Source: Pseudomonas abieticivorans (lineage in GTDB: Bacteria > Pseudomonadota > Gammaproteobacteria > Pseudomonadales > Pseudomonadaceae). Taken from it: 64,000 nucleotides of DNA. Numbering within the stretch: position 1 is the first letter of the stretch; every line of letters begins with the position of its first letter. A program made the position numbers and the translations under genes. Shown here piece after piece: positions 27,222 through 36,099 of this stretch. The notes below the pieces were generated by a model, which did not search any database, was not told the origin of the DNA, and saw only the letters and a list, made by a program, of their open reading frames with translations. The stretch is from positions 441,501-505,500 of the forward strand of contig NZ_CP094975.1 in assembly GCF_023509015.1 (NCBI RefSeq), written 5' to 3'.

Positions 27222-28013
27222 ATGACGTTCGAGCACATCCTGTTTACCATCGAGGCCGGCGTTGCCACCCTCAGCCTGAACCGCCCCGAGCAACTCAACA
27301 GCTTCAACGCCAAGATGCATGGCGAGGTGCGCGAGGCGCTCAAGCACGTGCGCCAGGACGCCGAGGTGCGCGTTTTGCTGCTCACCGGTGAAGGTCGCGG
27401 CTTTTGCGCAGGCCAAGACCTGGCCGACCGCAACGTGGCGCCGGGCAGTGAAGCGCCGGATTTGGGCGAGTCGATCGAGCAGTTCTACAACCCGCTGATT
27501 CGCGCCTTGCGCGACCTGCCGATGCCGGTCATCTGCGCGGTCAACGGCGTGGCCGCCGGCGCCGGGGCGAATATCCCGCTGGCGTGCGACCTGGTGCTGG
27601 CCGCCCGCTCGGCCAGCTTTATCCAGGCATTCTGCAAGATCGGCCTGGTGCCTGATTCCGGCGGCACCTGGAGCCTGCCGCGATTGGTGGGCATGGCCAG
27701 GGCCAAGGCACTGGCGCTGCTGGGCGAGCGTTTGAGCGCCGAGCAAGCCGTGGAATGGGGGCTGATCTACCGCTGCGTCGACGACGTCGATTTGCGCGAC
27801 GAGGCATTGAAACTGGCCCGCCACCTGGCCACCCAGCCGACCTATGGCCTGGCACTGATCAAGCGCAGCCTGAACGCCAGCTTCAACAACAGTTTCGAGG
27901 AGCAGCTTGAACTGGAAAAGGACCTGCAACGCCTGGCCGGGCGCAGCGAAGACTACCGCGAAGGCGTCAGCGCCTTCATGGCCAAACGCACCCCCTCCTT
28001 CAAGGGCCGCTGA
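27222..28013 (+). CDS. paaG: Ring-1,2-epoxyphenylacetyl-CoA isomerase PaaG
   Basis: Crotonase-family isomerase of 263 residues. It converts the unstable ring epoxide of phenylacetyl-CoA to oxepin-CoA, and also shifts a double bond in a later intermediate. Motifs are GEGRGFCAGQDLADRNVAPG and NGVAAGAGANIPLACDLVLA, then FCKIGLVPDSGGTWSLPRLV, where the Asp of PDSGGTW is the expected acid residue in place of the hydratase glutamate. Stop and the paaH start are separated by only 2 bases, so translation is coupled. Confidence 0.95.
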   Translation: MTFEHILFTIEAGVATLSLNRPEQLNSFNAKMHGEVREALKHVRQDAEVRVLLLTGEGRGFCAGQDLADRNVAPGSEAPDLGESIEQFYNPLIRALRDLPMPVICAVNGVAAGAGANIPLACDLVLAARSASFIQAFCKIGLVPDSGGTWSLPRLVGMARAKALALLGERLSAEQAVEWGLIYRCVDDVDLRDEALKLARHLATQPTYGLALIKRSLNASFNNSFEEQLELEKDLQRLAGRSEDYREGVSAFMAKRTPSFKGR

Positions 28014-28015
28014 AC

Positions 28016-29548
28016 ATGAGCGCACTGGATCGTAGCGCTATCGTCGCGGTGATCGGCGCCGGCGCCATGGGCGCCGGCATCGCCCAGGTCGCCGCACGCG
28101 CCGGGCACCCGGTGGTGTTGCATGACAACCGCCAAGGCGCTGCACGCGCAGCCATCGCCGGTATCGACACGCAATTGGCCAAGCGGGTGGCCGCCGGCAA
28201 ACTCGACGCAGCCGCCCACCAAGCCTGCCTTGCCAACCTGAGTGCGGCCAACGGCCTGCAGGACTTGGCGGGCGCAAGCCTGGTGATCGAAGCCATTGTC
28301 GAGAACCTGGCGGTCAAGCGCGCATTGTTTGCCGAACTTGAATGCCTGTGCCGCGCCGACTGCATCCTGGCCAGCAACACCTCGTCGCTGTCCATCACTA
28401 CCCTGGCCGCCGAACTCCAGCACCCCGAACGCTTGCTGGGCCTGCACTTTTTCAACCCGGCACCGGTCATGGCCCTGGTGGAAGTGATCAGCGGCCTGGC
28501 CAGCGACCCGGCACTGGCGCGCACCCTACACGCCACCGCCAAGGCCTGGGGCAAAAAACCGGTGCTGGCGCGCTCCACCCCAGGCTTCATCGTCAACCGC
28601 GTGGCCCGGCCGTTCTATGCTGAAAGCCTGCGCCTGCTGCAGGAAGGCGCCGCCGACTGCGCCACCCTCGACGCCCTGCTACGTGAGGCGGGCGGCTTTC
28701 GCATGGGCGCCTTCGAGCTGACCGACCTGATCGGCCACGACGTCAATTACGCGGTGACCTGCTCGGTGTTCGACGCCTATTACCACGACATGCGCTTCCA
28801 GCCCTCGCTGATCCAGAAAGAGTTGGTGGACGCCGGCCATCTGGGGCGCAAAAGCGGGCGCGGTTTTTATGATTATCGCGAAGGCGCCCAACGCCCTGCG
28901 GTGCAAACCTTGAACAGCGATGCGCTGATCGACTGCGCAGTGGTCGAGGGTGACCTGGGCGTTCTGGCGCCGCTGCTCGAACGCCTGGGCGCCAGCTGCA
29001 TCGACCTGACCGTCCGCGCTGGCAACGGCCTGCTGCGCGTGGGTGAGGCGGTGCTGGCCCTGAGCGACGGCCGCCTGGCCAGCCAACGCGCTCGCGAAGA
29101 CGGCTTGGCCAACCTGATCTTGCTGGACCTGGCCCTGGACTACCGCAGCGCCACACGCCTGGGCATCAGTTGGGCGCAAGGCACCGCCCAAGCCGCCATC
29201 GACCAGGCCGTGGCCGTGCTCGCCCGTGCGGGCATCAGCGCCAGCGCCCTGAGCGACACCCCGGGCCTGTGCGTGCTGCGTACCGTGGCCATGCTCGCCA
29301 ACGAAGCCGCCGACGCCCAGTTACAAGGCGTGGCCAGCGCCGCCGACATCGACCTGGCCATGTGCGCCGGGGTCAACTACCCCCTGGGCCCGCTGGCCTG
29401 GGCGCACGCCATCGGCACCGGCAGCGTCGTCACGGTGCTGCAACACCTGCAAGCAGCCTATGGCGAGGAGCGCTACCGCCCCTCCCTGCAATTGCGCCGC
29501 TCACTCACCGCCAACACCTTGCTTGCCCCGGAGACTTCCCATGAATGA
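28016..29548 (+). CDS. paaH: 3-hydroxyadipyl-CoA dehydrogenase PaaH
   Basis: NAD-dependent 3-hydroxyacyl-CoA dehydrogenase of 510 residues. The Rossmann motif is [20 protein letters not shown] at about residues 9-28; the catalytic region is [20 protein letters not shown]. Two 3HCDH C-terminal domains follow, the second with [16 protein letters not shown], which explains the length relative to ~300-residue single-domain enzymes. It oxidises 3-hydroxyadipyl-CoA to 3-oxoadipyl-CoA. Its last 8 bases overlap the paaJ start, so no paaI thioesterase gene fits between them, unlike in E. coli. Confidence 0.95.
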   Translation: MSALDRSAIVAVIGAGAMGAGIAQVAARAGHPVVLHDNRQGAARAAIAGIDTQLAKRVAAGKLDAAAHQACLANLSAANGLQDLAGASLVIEAIVENLAVKRALFAELECLCRADCILASNTSSLSITTLAAELQHPERLLGLHFFNPAPVMALVEVISGLASDPALARTLHATAKAWGKKPVLARSTPGFIVNRVARPFYAESLRLLQEGAADCATLDALLREAGGFRMGAFELTDLIGHDVNYAVTCSVFDAYYHDMRFQPSLIQKELVDAGHLGRKSGRGFYDYREGAQRPAVQTLNSDALIDCAVVEGDLGVLAPLLERLGASCIDLTVRAGNGLLRVGEAVLALSDGRLASQRAREDGLANLILLDLALDYRSATRLGISWAQGTAQAAIDQAVAVLARAGISASALSDTPGLCVLRTVAMLANEAADAQLQGVASAADIDLAMCAGVNYPLGPLAWAHAIGTGSVVTVLQHLQAAYGEERYRPSLQLRRSLTANTLLAPETSHE

Positions 29549-30746
29549 CGCCCTGATCATCGATGCCGTGCGCACCCCCATCGGCCGCTATGGCGGCGCC
29601 CTCAGCAGCGTGCGCGCCGACGACCTGGGCGCTGTGCCGTTGCGCGAACTGCTCAAGCGCCACCCACAGGTGGACTGGAGCCAGGTCGACGACGTGGTCT
29701 ACGGTTGCGCCAACCAGGCTGGCGAAGACAACCGCAACGTCGCGCGCATGTCGGCGTTGCTGGCCGGCCTGCCGGTCAGCGTGCCAGGCACCACGGTCAA
29801 CCGCCTGTGCGGTTCGGGGCTGGACGCCATCGGTAGCGCCGCGCGGGCGATCCGCTGCGGTGAAGCCGGTCTGATGCTGGTGGGCGGCGTGGAGTCGATG
29901 TCCCGCGCGCCGCTGGTCATGGGCAAGGCCGAGACGGCGTTTTCGCGCCAGGCCGAACTGTTCGACACCACCATTGGCTGGCGCTTCGTCAACCCGCTGA
30001 TGCAACAGCAATACGGCATCGACTCAATGCCCGAGACCGCCGAAAACGTTGCCGAGCAGTTCAACATCTCCCGCGCCGACCAGGACGCCTTTGCCCTGCG
30101 CAGCCAGCACAAGGCCGCTGCGGCCTGCACCAATGGCCGCCTGGCGCGGGAAATCGTCGCGGTCCACATCGCCCAGCGCAAGGGCCCGGCACAGGTCGTG
30201 GAGCATGATGAGCACCCACGTGGCGACACCACCCTTGAGCAATTGCAAAAGCTCGGCACGCCGTTCCGTAAAAACGGCAGCGTGACCGCCGGCAATGCCT
30301 CGGGCGTTAACGACGGCGCCTGCGCCCTGCTGCTGGCAAGCGCCGAACAGGCCCGGCGTCACGGCTTGAAGGCCCGCGGCAAGGTGGTGGCCATGGCCAC
30401 CGCCGGGGTAGAGCCCAGGATCATGGGCATCGGCCCGGTACCGGCCACGCGCAAGGTACTGGAACTGGCCAACCTGAGCCTGGCCGACATGGACGTGATC
30501 GAACTCAACGAAGCCTTTGCCGCCCAGGGCCTGGCAGTGTTGCGCGAGCTTGGCCTGGCCGACGACGACCCGCGCGTGAACCCCAATGGCGGTGCCATCG
30601 CCCTGGGCCACCCCCTTGGCATGAGCGGCGCACGCCTGGTGACCACCGCCCTTTGCGAACTGGAACAGCGCCAAGGCCGCTACGCGCTGTGCACCATGTG
30701 CATCGGCGTGGGCCAAGGCATCGCGATGGTGATCGAGCGCCTGTAA
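29541..30746 (+). CDS. paaJ: 3-oxoadipyl-CoA/3-oxo-5,6-dehydrosuberyl-CoA thiolase PaaJ
   Basis: Thiolase of 401 residues that cleaves the pathway's beta-ketoacyl-CoA esters to acetyl-CoA and succinyl-CoA (or a shorter acyl-CoA). Catalytic residues are visible: Cys90 in [11 protein letters not shown], the His in [15 protein letters not shown], and the second Cys in [16 protein letters not shown]. The start at 29541 overlaps paaH (ATGA-type coupling). Closely related to PcaF of the beta-ketoadipate pathway; the paa context decides the name. Confidence 0.95.
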   Translation: MNDALIIDAVRTPIGRYGGALSSVRADDLGAVPLRELLKRHPQVDWSQVDDVVYGCANQAGEDNRNVARMSALLAGLPVSVPGTTVNRLCGSGLDAIGSAARAIRCGEAGLMLVGGVESMSRAPLVMGKAETAFSRQAELFDTTIGWRFVNPLMQQQYGIDSMPETAENVAEQFNISRADQDAFALRSQHKAAAACTNGRLAREIVAVHIAQRKGPAQVVEHDEHPRGDTTLEQLQKLGTPFRKNGSVTAGNASGVNDGACALLLASAEQARRHGLKARGKVVAMATAGVEPRIMGIGPVPATRKVLELANLSLADMDVIELNEAFAAQGLAVLRELGLADDDPRVNPNGGAIALGHPLGMSGARLVTTALCELEQRQGRYALCTMCIGVGQGIAMVIERL

Positions 30747-30762
30747 ACCAGAGAATCGCACT

Positions 30763-30791
30763 GGCCAAGGCCCTCGGGTTTATCCTTGGCC
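30763..30791. other. Inverted repeat between paaJ and paaK
   Basis: GGCCAAGG at 30763-30770 and CCTTGGCC at 30784-30791 around a 13-base loop, 17 bases after the paaJ stop. No T run follows, so it may be an RNA stability or attenuation hairpin rather than a full terminator. Confidence 0.45.
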
Positions 30792-30850
30792 TCATGCACT
30801 CAAGCCCGCCCCCCCCTGCGCGCTGAAACAAAAATAATTCGAGTGAAATC

Positions 30851-32167
30851 ATGAATATGCAACTGTCAAACAGCGCCGTGCTAGACCCCATGGAAACCGC
30901 CAGCCTCGACGAGCTGCGCCAGCACCAACTGCAGCGCCTGCGCTGGAGCCTGAACCACGCCTATGCCAACGTACCGCTGTACCGCCAGCGCTTCGCCGAG
31001 CACGACGTGCACCCCGACGACATCACGTCGCTGGACGATTTGGCCCGCCTGCCCTTCACCACCAAGGCTGACCTGCGCGAGAACTACCCCTACGGCATGT
31101 TCGCCGTGCCGATGCACGACGTGGTGCGCCTGCACGCCTCCAGCGGCACCACCGGCAAACCGACCGTGGTGGGTTATACCCAGAACGACATCGACACCTG
31201 GGCCAACGTGGTGGCACGTTCCATCCGTGCCGCCGGCGGGCGCAAGGGCGACAAAGTGCACATATCCTATGGCTACGGCTTGTTTACCGGTGGCCTGGGC
31301 GCCCACTACGGCGCCGAGCGCCTGGGCTGCACGGTGATCCCGATGTCCGGCGGGCAAACCGAAAAGCAGGTGCAACTGATCCGTGATTTCCAACCGGACA
31401 TCATCATGGTCACGCCCTCCTACATGCTCAACCTGGCCGATGAGATCGAGCGCCAAGGCATCGACCCGCACAGCCTGGCGCTGCGCCTGGGCATCTTCGG
31501 TGCCGAGCCGTGGACCGCTGAACTGCGCAAGGCCATCGAAACCCGCCTGGGGATCACCGCCCTGGACATCTACGGCCTGTCAGAAATCATGGGCCCGGGC
31601 GTGGCCATGGAATGTGCCGAAACCAAGGATGGCCCGACGATCTGGGAGGACCACTTCTACCCCGAGATCGTCGACCCGGTCACCGGCGCGGTACTGCCTG
31701 ACGGGCAAATGGGCGAGCTGGTGTTTACCTCCCTGAGCAAGGAGGCGCTGCCGATGATCCGCTACCGCACCCGCGACCTGACCCGCCTGCTGCCCGGCAC
31801 CGCGCGCCCCATGCGGCGCATCGACAAAATCACCGGGCGCAGCGACGACATGCTGATCATCCGCGGCGTCAACGTATTCCCCACCCAGGTGGAGGAACAG
31901 GTGCTGAAGGTGTCGCAGTTGTCCGAATGCTATGAGATGCACCTGTATCGCAATGGCAACCTGGACAGCGTCGACGTGCACGTGGAACTGCGCGCCGAGC
32001 ACCAGGGCTTGAACGAGGCGCAGCAGAAGGCGGTGTGTGCCGAACTAAGCCGGCACATCAAGACTTATATCGGCATCAGCACGCGCATCGTGTTGCAGCC
32101 CCTGTTCTCGATCAAGCGGTCCGAGGGCAAGGCCTGCCATGTGATCGACAAGCGCAACCCGGCCTGA
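30851..32167 (+). CDS. paaK: Phenylacetate-CoA ligase PaaK
   Basis: ATP-dependent ligase of 438 residues, the entry enzyme, forming phenylacetyl-CoA, the true inducer. AMP-binding motifs are RLHASSGTTGKPTVVGYTQN, EPWTAELRKAIETRLGI leading to LDIYGLSEIMGPGVAME, and YRTRDLTRLL; the C-terminal lid starts GRSDDMLIIRGVNVFPTQVE. The ribosome binding site is weak (GAGTGA). It lies ~100 bases after paaJ, behind a hairpin, so it may be read from the paaF promoter at reduced level. About 130 bases follow before paaA, with a separate promoter. Confidence 0.96.
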   Translation: MNMQLSNSAVLDPMETASLDELRQHQLQRLRWSLNHAYANVPLYRQRFAEHDVHPDDITSLDDLARLPFTTKADLRENYPYGMFAVPMHDVVRLHASSGTTGKPTVVGYTQNDIDTWANVVARSIRAAGGRKGDKVHISYGYGLFTGGLGAHYGAERLGCTVIPMSGGQTEKQVQLIRDFQPDIIMVTPSYMLNLADEIERQGIDPHSLALRLGIFGAEPWTAELRKAIETRLGITALDIYGLSEIMGPGVAMECAETKDGPTIWEDHFYPEIVDPVTGAVLPDGQMGELVFTSLSKEALPMIRYRTRDLTRLLPGTARPMRRIDKITGRSDDMLIIRGVNVFPTQVEEQVLKVSQLSECYEMHLYRNGNLDSVDVHVELRAEHQGLNEAQQKAVCAELSRHIKTYIGISTRIVLQPLFSIKRSEGKACHVIDKRNPA

Positions 32168-32230
32168 AAGCGGCGCTCACCCCGGGAAAGCATTCGATAC
32201 GAAAATCAATTACGACACTATTTTTTATGT

Positions 32231-32259
32231 TTGATATTTATTTGTGTATCACTTATAAA
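32231..32259 (+). promoter_or_regulatory. Promoter of paaABCDE with shared TTGTGTATCAC motif
   Basis: TTGATA at 32231-32236 and TATAAA at 32254-32259, spacing 17, about 40 bases before the paaA start. The spacer contains TTTGTGTATCACT, matching the motif at 26222-26245 near paaY. A repressor bound here would cover the promoter, which suits PaaX. Confidence 0.6.
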
Positions 32260-32300
32260 TAACACCATGCCCACGTGCCCCAAACGGCTGGAGAATCAAC

Positions 32301-33290
32301 ATGTACGCCCAATTGGTTGAAACCGGCGTTAAACGTATCAAGACTCTGGACGAGATGAGCGACCAGGAACGTGCCTTCCAGGAAAAGATCGACGCCGAAA
32401 TCAAGATCGAAGCCAAGAACTGGATGCCCGAGGCCTACCGCCAGACGCTGATCCGGCAGATCTCCCAGCACGCCCACTCCGAGATCGTCGGCATGCTGCC
32501 GGAGGGCAACTGGGTGACCCGTGCTCCAAGCCTCAAGCGCAAGCTGCAACTGATGGCCAAGATCCAGGACGAGGCCGGCCATGGCCTGTACCTGTACAGC
32601 GCCATGGAAACCCTGGGCGCCGACCGCGATGCCGAGATCGCCAAGATGCACGCCGGCAAGGCCAAGTATTCGAGCATCTTCAACTACCCCACCTTGAGCT
32701 GGGCCGACATGGGCGCGGTGGGCTGGCTGGTGGATGGCGCGGCCATCGTCAACCAGGTGGTGCTGCAGCGCACCTCCTACGGGCCGTATTCGCGGGCCAT
32801 GGTGCGCATCTGCAAGGAAGAGAGCTTCCACCAGCGCCAGGGCTACGAAATCCTGCTGACCATGATGCGCCACGGTACCCAGGCCCAGAAGGACATGGTG
32901 CAGGACGCCATCAACCGCCTGTGGTGGCCGTCGCTGATGATGTTCGGCCCCAGCGACGAGCACTCGCCCAACAGCGCCCAATCCATGGCCTGGAAGATCA
33001 AGCGCCAGAGCAACGACGAACTGCGCCAGCGCTTCGTCGACCAAACCATCCCACAACTGCAATTGCTGGGCTGCACCGCACCCGACCCAGACCTTGAATG
33101 GAATGCCGAAACGGGGCACTACGACTTCGGCGCCATCCAGTGGGACGAGTTCTACGAAGTGCTCAAGGGTAATGGGCCGTGCAACGTGGAACGCGTGGCC
33201 ACCCGCAAGCAGGCCTGGGAAGACGGCGCCTGGGTACGTCAGGCCGCCGTGGCCCACGCCCGTAAAAAATCCAATAAAAACGCCGCCTGA
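32301..33290 (+). CDS. paaA: Phenylacetyl-CoA epoxidase catalytic subunit PaaA
   Basis: Catalytic alpha subunit (329 residues) of the multicomponent 1,2-phenylacetyl-CoA epoxidase, a carboxylate-bridged di-iron oxygenase. Iron ligands are expected in [13 protein letters not shown] and [13 protein letters not shown] (the second E-x-x-H), with earlier Glu in [13 protein letters not shown]. Typical strings are [20 protein letters not shown] and [17 protein letters not shown]. It is first of five tightly spaced genes, paaABCDE, with its own promoter. Confidence 0.97.
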   Translation: MYAQLVETGVKRIKTLDEMSDQERAFQEKIDAEIKIEAKNWMPEAYRQTLIRQISQHAHSEIVGMLPEGNWVTRAPSLKRKLQLMAKIQDEAGHGLYLYSAMETLGADRDAEIAKMHAGKAKYSSIFNYPTLSWADMGAVGWLVDGAAIVNQVVLQRTSYGPYSRAMVRICKEESFHQRQGYEILLTMMRHGTQAQKDMVQDAINRLWWPSLMMFGPSDEHSPNSAQSMAWKIKRQSNDELRQRFVDQTIPQLQLLGCTAPDPDLEWNAETGHYDFGAIQWDEFYEVLKGNGPCNVERVATRKQAWEDGAWVRQAAVAHARKKSNKNAA

Positions 33291-33305
33291 ACCGGAGCAA
33301 CCGCC

Positions 33306-33587
33306 ATGTCCGACTGGACCCTTTTTGAAGTTTTCGTACGCAGCAAGCACGGCCTCAACCACAAGCACGTAGGCAGTGTGCACGCCGCCGACAGCACCAT
33401 GGCCATCGAGAACGCCCGCGAGCTGTACACCCGGCGCAGCGAGGGCGTAAGCCTGTGGGTGGTGCCGTCGGCGCTGATCACCGCCTCCTCCCCCGATGAC
33501 AAGGACCCGCTGTTCGACCCCGCGCACGACAAGGTCTACCGCCACGCCAGCTTCTACCAATTGCCGGCCGAAGTCGGGCACATGTGA
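33306..33587 (+). CDS. paaB: Phenylacetyl-CoA epoxidase subunit PaaB
   Basis: Small subunit of 93 residues that bridges PaaAC dimers into the active complex and has no catalytic residues of its own. It starts MSDWTLFEVFVRSKHGLNHK, followed by GSVHAADSTMAIENARELYT, both diagnostic. It lies 15 bases after paaA, and its stop overlaps the ribosome binding region of paaC. Confidence 0.96.
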   Translation: MSDWTLFEVFVRSKHGLNHKHVGSVHAADSTMAIENARELYTRRSEGVSLWVVPSALITASSPDDKDPLFDPAHDKVYRHASFYQLPAEVGHM

Positions 33588-33595
33588 GGTCGACC

Positions 33596-34351
33596 ATGCA
33601 CAACGATCTGATCGAATATGTGCTGCGCCTGGGCGACAGCGCGCTGATCCAGGGCCAACGCCTGAGCCAGTGGATCGGCCACGCGCCGGCCCTGGAAGAA
33701 GAACTGGCGCTGGCCAACGTTGGCCTGGACCTGATCGGCCAGGCGCGTAACTGGCTGGAATACGCCGCCGAGCTGCTGGCCGACGGCCGCGACGCCGATG
33801 CCCTGGCTTTCCTGCGCAACGAGCGGGAGTTTCGCAACCTGCTGTTGGTGGAACAGCCCAACGGCGATTTTGCCGTGACCATGCTCAAGCAGTTCCTCTA
33901 CGACGCCTGGCACTTTGAGGTGCTATCGGGCTTGAGCCAGTCCAGCGACGAACGCATCGCCGGCATCGCCGCCAAGGGCCTCAAAGAGGTGACCTACCAC
34001 CTGCGCCGCTCCAGCGAATGGGTCGAGCGCCTGGGCGACGGCACCGAGCAAAGCCATGCGCGCATGCTGGCAGCCACCCCCCTGGTGTGGCGCTTTACCC
34101 ACGACCTGATCCAGGCCGACGACCTTGAACAACGCCTGCACGCCAGTGGCGTGACGGGCGAGCAAGCCAACATCGCGGCCGCCTGGCGCAGCCGGGTGGC
34201 GCAGGTATTCGCCCGCGCCACCCTGCCCGTGCCGGCACCTGCCAGCTATTTCTACCTCAGCAGCCGTCAGGGGTTGCACAGTGAGCACCTGGGGATGTTG
34301 CTGGCCGAAATGCAATACCTGCCGCGGGCCTACCCCCATGCAACCTGGTGA
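33596..34351 (+). CDS. paaC: Phenylacetyl-CoA epoxidase structural subunit PaaC
   Basis: Di-iron-like structural subunit of 251 residues, partner of PaaA. It has the PaaA-type helical bundle without a full iron site (LYDAWHFEVLSGLSQSSDER, VTYHLRRSSEWVERLGDGTE). The ATG at 33596 is preferred to GTG at 33584, because GAGG is placed just upstream and the protein then starts MHNDLIEYVLRLGDSALIQG, as in homologues. It overlaps paaD by 14 bases. Confidence 0.96.
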   Translation: MHNDLIEYVLRLGDSALIQGQRLSQWIGHAPALEEELALANVGLDLIGQARNWLEYAAELLADGRDADALAFLRNEREFRNLLLVEQPNGDFAVTMLKQFLYDAWHFEVLSGLSQSSDERIAGIAAKGLKEVTYHLRRSSEWVERLGDGTEQSHARMLAATPLVWRFTHDLIQADDLEQRLHASGVTGEQANIAAAWRSRVAQVFARATLPVPAPASYFYLSSRQGLHSEHLGMLLAEMQYLPRAYPHATW

Positions 34352-34871
34352 GCTGATTGGCAGTGACCGCGGCGCCCGTGCCGGCAGCGCCCACGACCTG
34401 AGCCAGGCCTGGGCGGTGCTGCAACAGGTGATGGACCCCGAGGTGCCCGTGGTCAGCGTGGTGGAACTGGGCATCGTGCGCGGCGTGGACTGGCAGGCCG
34501 GCCACCTGCACGTGGTGGTCACCCCCACCTACTCCGGCTGCCCGGCTACCGAGGTAATCGAAAGCGACATCCGCCAGGCCCTGGAGCACGCAGGCTTCGA
34601 CGCCCCGCACCTGCAACGCAACCTGACACCGGCCTGGACTACCGACTGGATCACCGACAGCGGCCGCCAACGGTTGCGCGAATACGGCATCGCGCCGCCC
34701 GAGCACAGCACCAGCAAGCGCAGCCTGCTGGGCGAGGCCGTCCAGATTTGCTGCCCGCAGTGTGGCAGCACGCACACCGAGCTGCTGAGCCAATTCGGCT
34801 CCACCGCCTGCAAGGCGTTGTACCGCTGCCGTGACTGCCGCGAACCGTTCGATTATTTCAAGTGCATCTGA
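34338..34871 (+). CDS. paaD: PaaD, MIP18-family iron-sulfur assembly factor for the epoxidase
   Basis: Protein of 177 residues with an N-terminal MIP18/DUF59 domain (VMDPEVPVVSVVELGIVRGV, TPTYSGCPATEVIESDIRQA, which contains the family cysteine). It also has a C-terminal zinc-ribbon-like module with CCPQCGS and CRDCREPFDYFKC. It is thought to help assemble the Fe-S cluster of PaaE or the di-iron centre. The start at 34338 lies inside paaC. paaE starts 19 bases after its stop. Confidence 0.94.
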   Translation: MQPGELIGSDRGARAGSAHDLSQAWAVLQQVMDPEVPVVSVVELGIVRGVDWQAGHLHVVVTPTYSGCPATEVIESDIRQALEHAGFDAPHLQRNLTPAWTTDWITDSGRQRLREYGIAPPEHSTSKRSLLGEAVQICCPQCGSTHTELLSQFGSTACKALYRCRDCREPFDYFKCI

Positions 34872-34890
34872 TGGGTGCTGGAGAACAATA

Positions 34891-35967
34891 ATGAGCCAGT
34901 TTCATAGCCTGACCATCAAGCAAGTACGCAGCGAAACCCGCGATGCGGTGTCCATTGCCTTCGACGTACCCGCCGAGCTTGCCGAGCAATTTCGCTATGC
35001 CCAGGGCCAGCACCTGGTGATGCGCACCCAGTTGGACGGCGAAGAAGTACGCCGCTCGTATTCCATCTGCAGCGGCGTCAACGATGCCGAACTGCGTGTG
35101 GCGATCAAGCGCGTGCAGGGCGGGCGCTTCTCAGCGTTTGCCAACCAACAGCTCAAGGCCGGCCAGGTGCTGGAAGTGATGCCGCCGGCCGGGCAATTCA
35201 GCGTGGCCCTGGACCCGGCTCGTGCCGGCCACTACCTGGCGGTGGCGGCCGGCAGCGGTATCACGCCGATCCTGTCCATCGTCAAGACCACCCTTGAAAC
35301 CGAACCGCGCAGCCGCGTGACGCTGCTCTACGGCAACCGGTCAAGTTCTGGCGCACTGTTTCGCGAACAGCTTGAAGACCTGAAGAACCGTTACCTGCAG
35401 CGCCTTAATCTGATCTTCGTGTTCAGCCGCGAGCAGCAGGATATTGACCTGTACAACGGTCGCATCGACGCGGCGAAATGCGAACAACTGTTCAGCCGCT
35501 GGCTGGACGTGAACACCCTTGATGCGGCGTTTATTTGTGGCCCGCAAGGCATGACCGAAACCGTGCGCGACAGCCTCAAGGCCAAGGGCATGGACGCTTC
35601 GCGCATCCATTTTGAACTGTTCGGCGTGGCCAGCAACGGTGAACGCCGCCAGGCGCGCGAAGCGGCGCGGCAGATCGATTCGGCGGTCAGCCAGATCACC
35701 GTGATCAGCGACGGCCGCGCCCTGGCCTTCGACCTGCCACGCAACACCACAAGCGTGCTGGACGCCGGCAACGCCATCGGCGCCGAACTGCCGTATTCGT
35801 GCAAGGCAGGGGTGTGTTCCACCTGCAAATGCAAGGTGATCGAAGGCGAGGTCGAGATGGACAGCAACCACGCCCTGGAAGACTACGAAGTGGCGGCCGG
35901 CTACGTGCTCTCGTGCCAGGCCTACCCCGTCAGCGACAAGGTCGTGCTGGATTTCGACCAGATCTGA
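34891..35967 (+). CDS. paaE: Phenylacetyl-CoA epoxidase reductase PaaE
   Basis: Electron-transfer subunit (358 residues) passing electrons from NADPH to the PaaAC oxygenase. Order of domains: FAD-binding (RRSYSICSG at about 51-59), NAD(P)-binding (AAGSGITPILSIVKTTL), and a plant-type 2Fe-2S ferredoxin at the C-terminus. The cluster cysteines are in SCKAGVCSTCKCKV and YVLSCQAYPV. The start at 34891 with GGAG upstream gives the usual length. Last gene of paaABCDE, followed by a REPIN. Confidence 0.96.
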   Translation: MSQFHSLTIKQVRSETRDAVSIAFDVPAELAEQFRYAQGQHLVMRTQLDGEEVRRSYSICSGVNDAELRVAIKRVQGGRFSAFANQQLKAGQVLEVMPPAGQFSVALDPARAGHYLAVAAGSGITPILSIVKTTLETEPRSRVTLLYGNRSSSGALFREQLEDLKNRYLQRLNLIFVFSREQQDIDLYNGRIDAAKCEQLFSRWLDVNTLDAAFICGPQGMTETVRDSLKAKGMDASRIHFELFGVASNGERRQAREAARQIDSAVSQITVISDGRALAFDLPRNTTSVLDAGNAIGAELPYSCKAGVCSTCKCKVIEGEVEMDSNHALEDYEVAAGYVLSCQAYPVSDKVVLDFDQI

Positions 35968-35991
35968 ACCCCATTCAAACACCGCACCCCC

Positions 35992-36076
35992 GTAGGAGCG
36001 GATTTATCCGCGAAAAGACCACCGCGTGGTGTCAGGCTTACCGCGGTGAGATCTTCGCGGATAAATCCGCGCCTAC
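35992..36076. repeat. Single REPIN between paaE and paaZ
   Basis: Left arm GTAGGAGCGGATTTATCCGC and an inverted right arm ending AAATCCGCGCCTAC (the usual form ends CCGCTCCTAC), about 85 bases in all. It separates paaE from paaZ and may stabilise or trim the 3' end of the paaABCDE message. Confidence 0.85.
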
Positions 36077-36099
36077 AGGGTGCGCTTCGGAGAGGCAAC

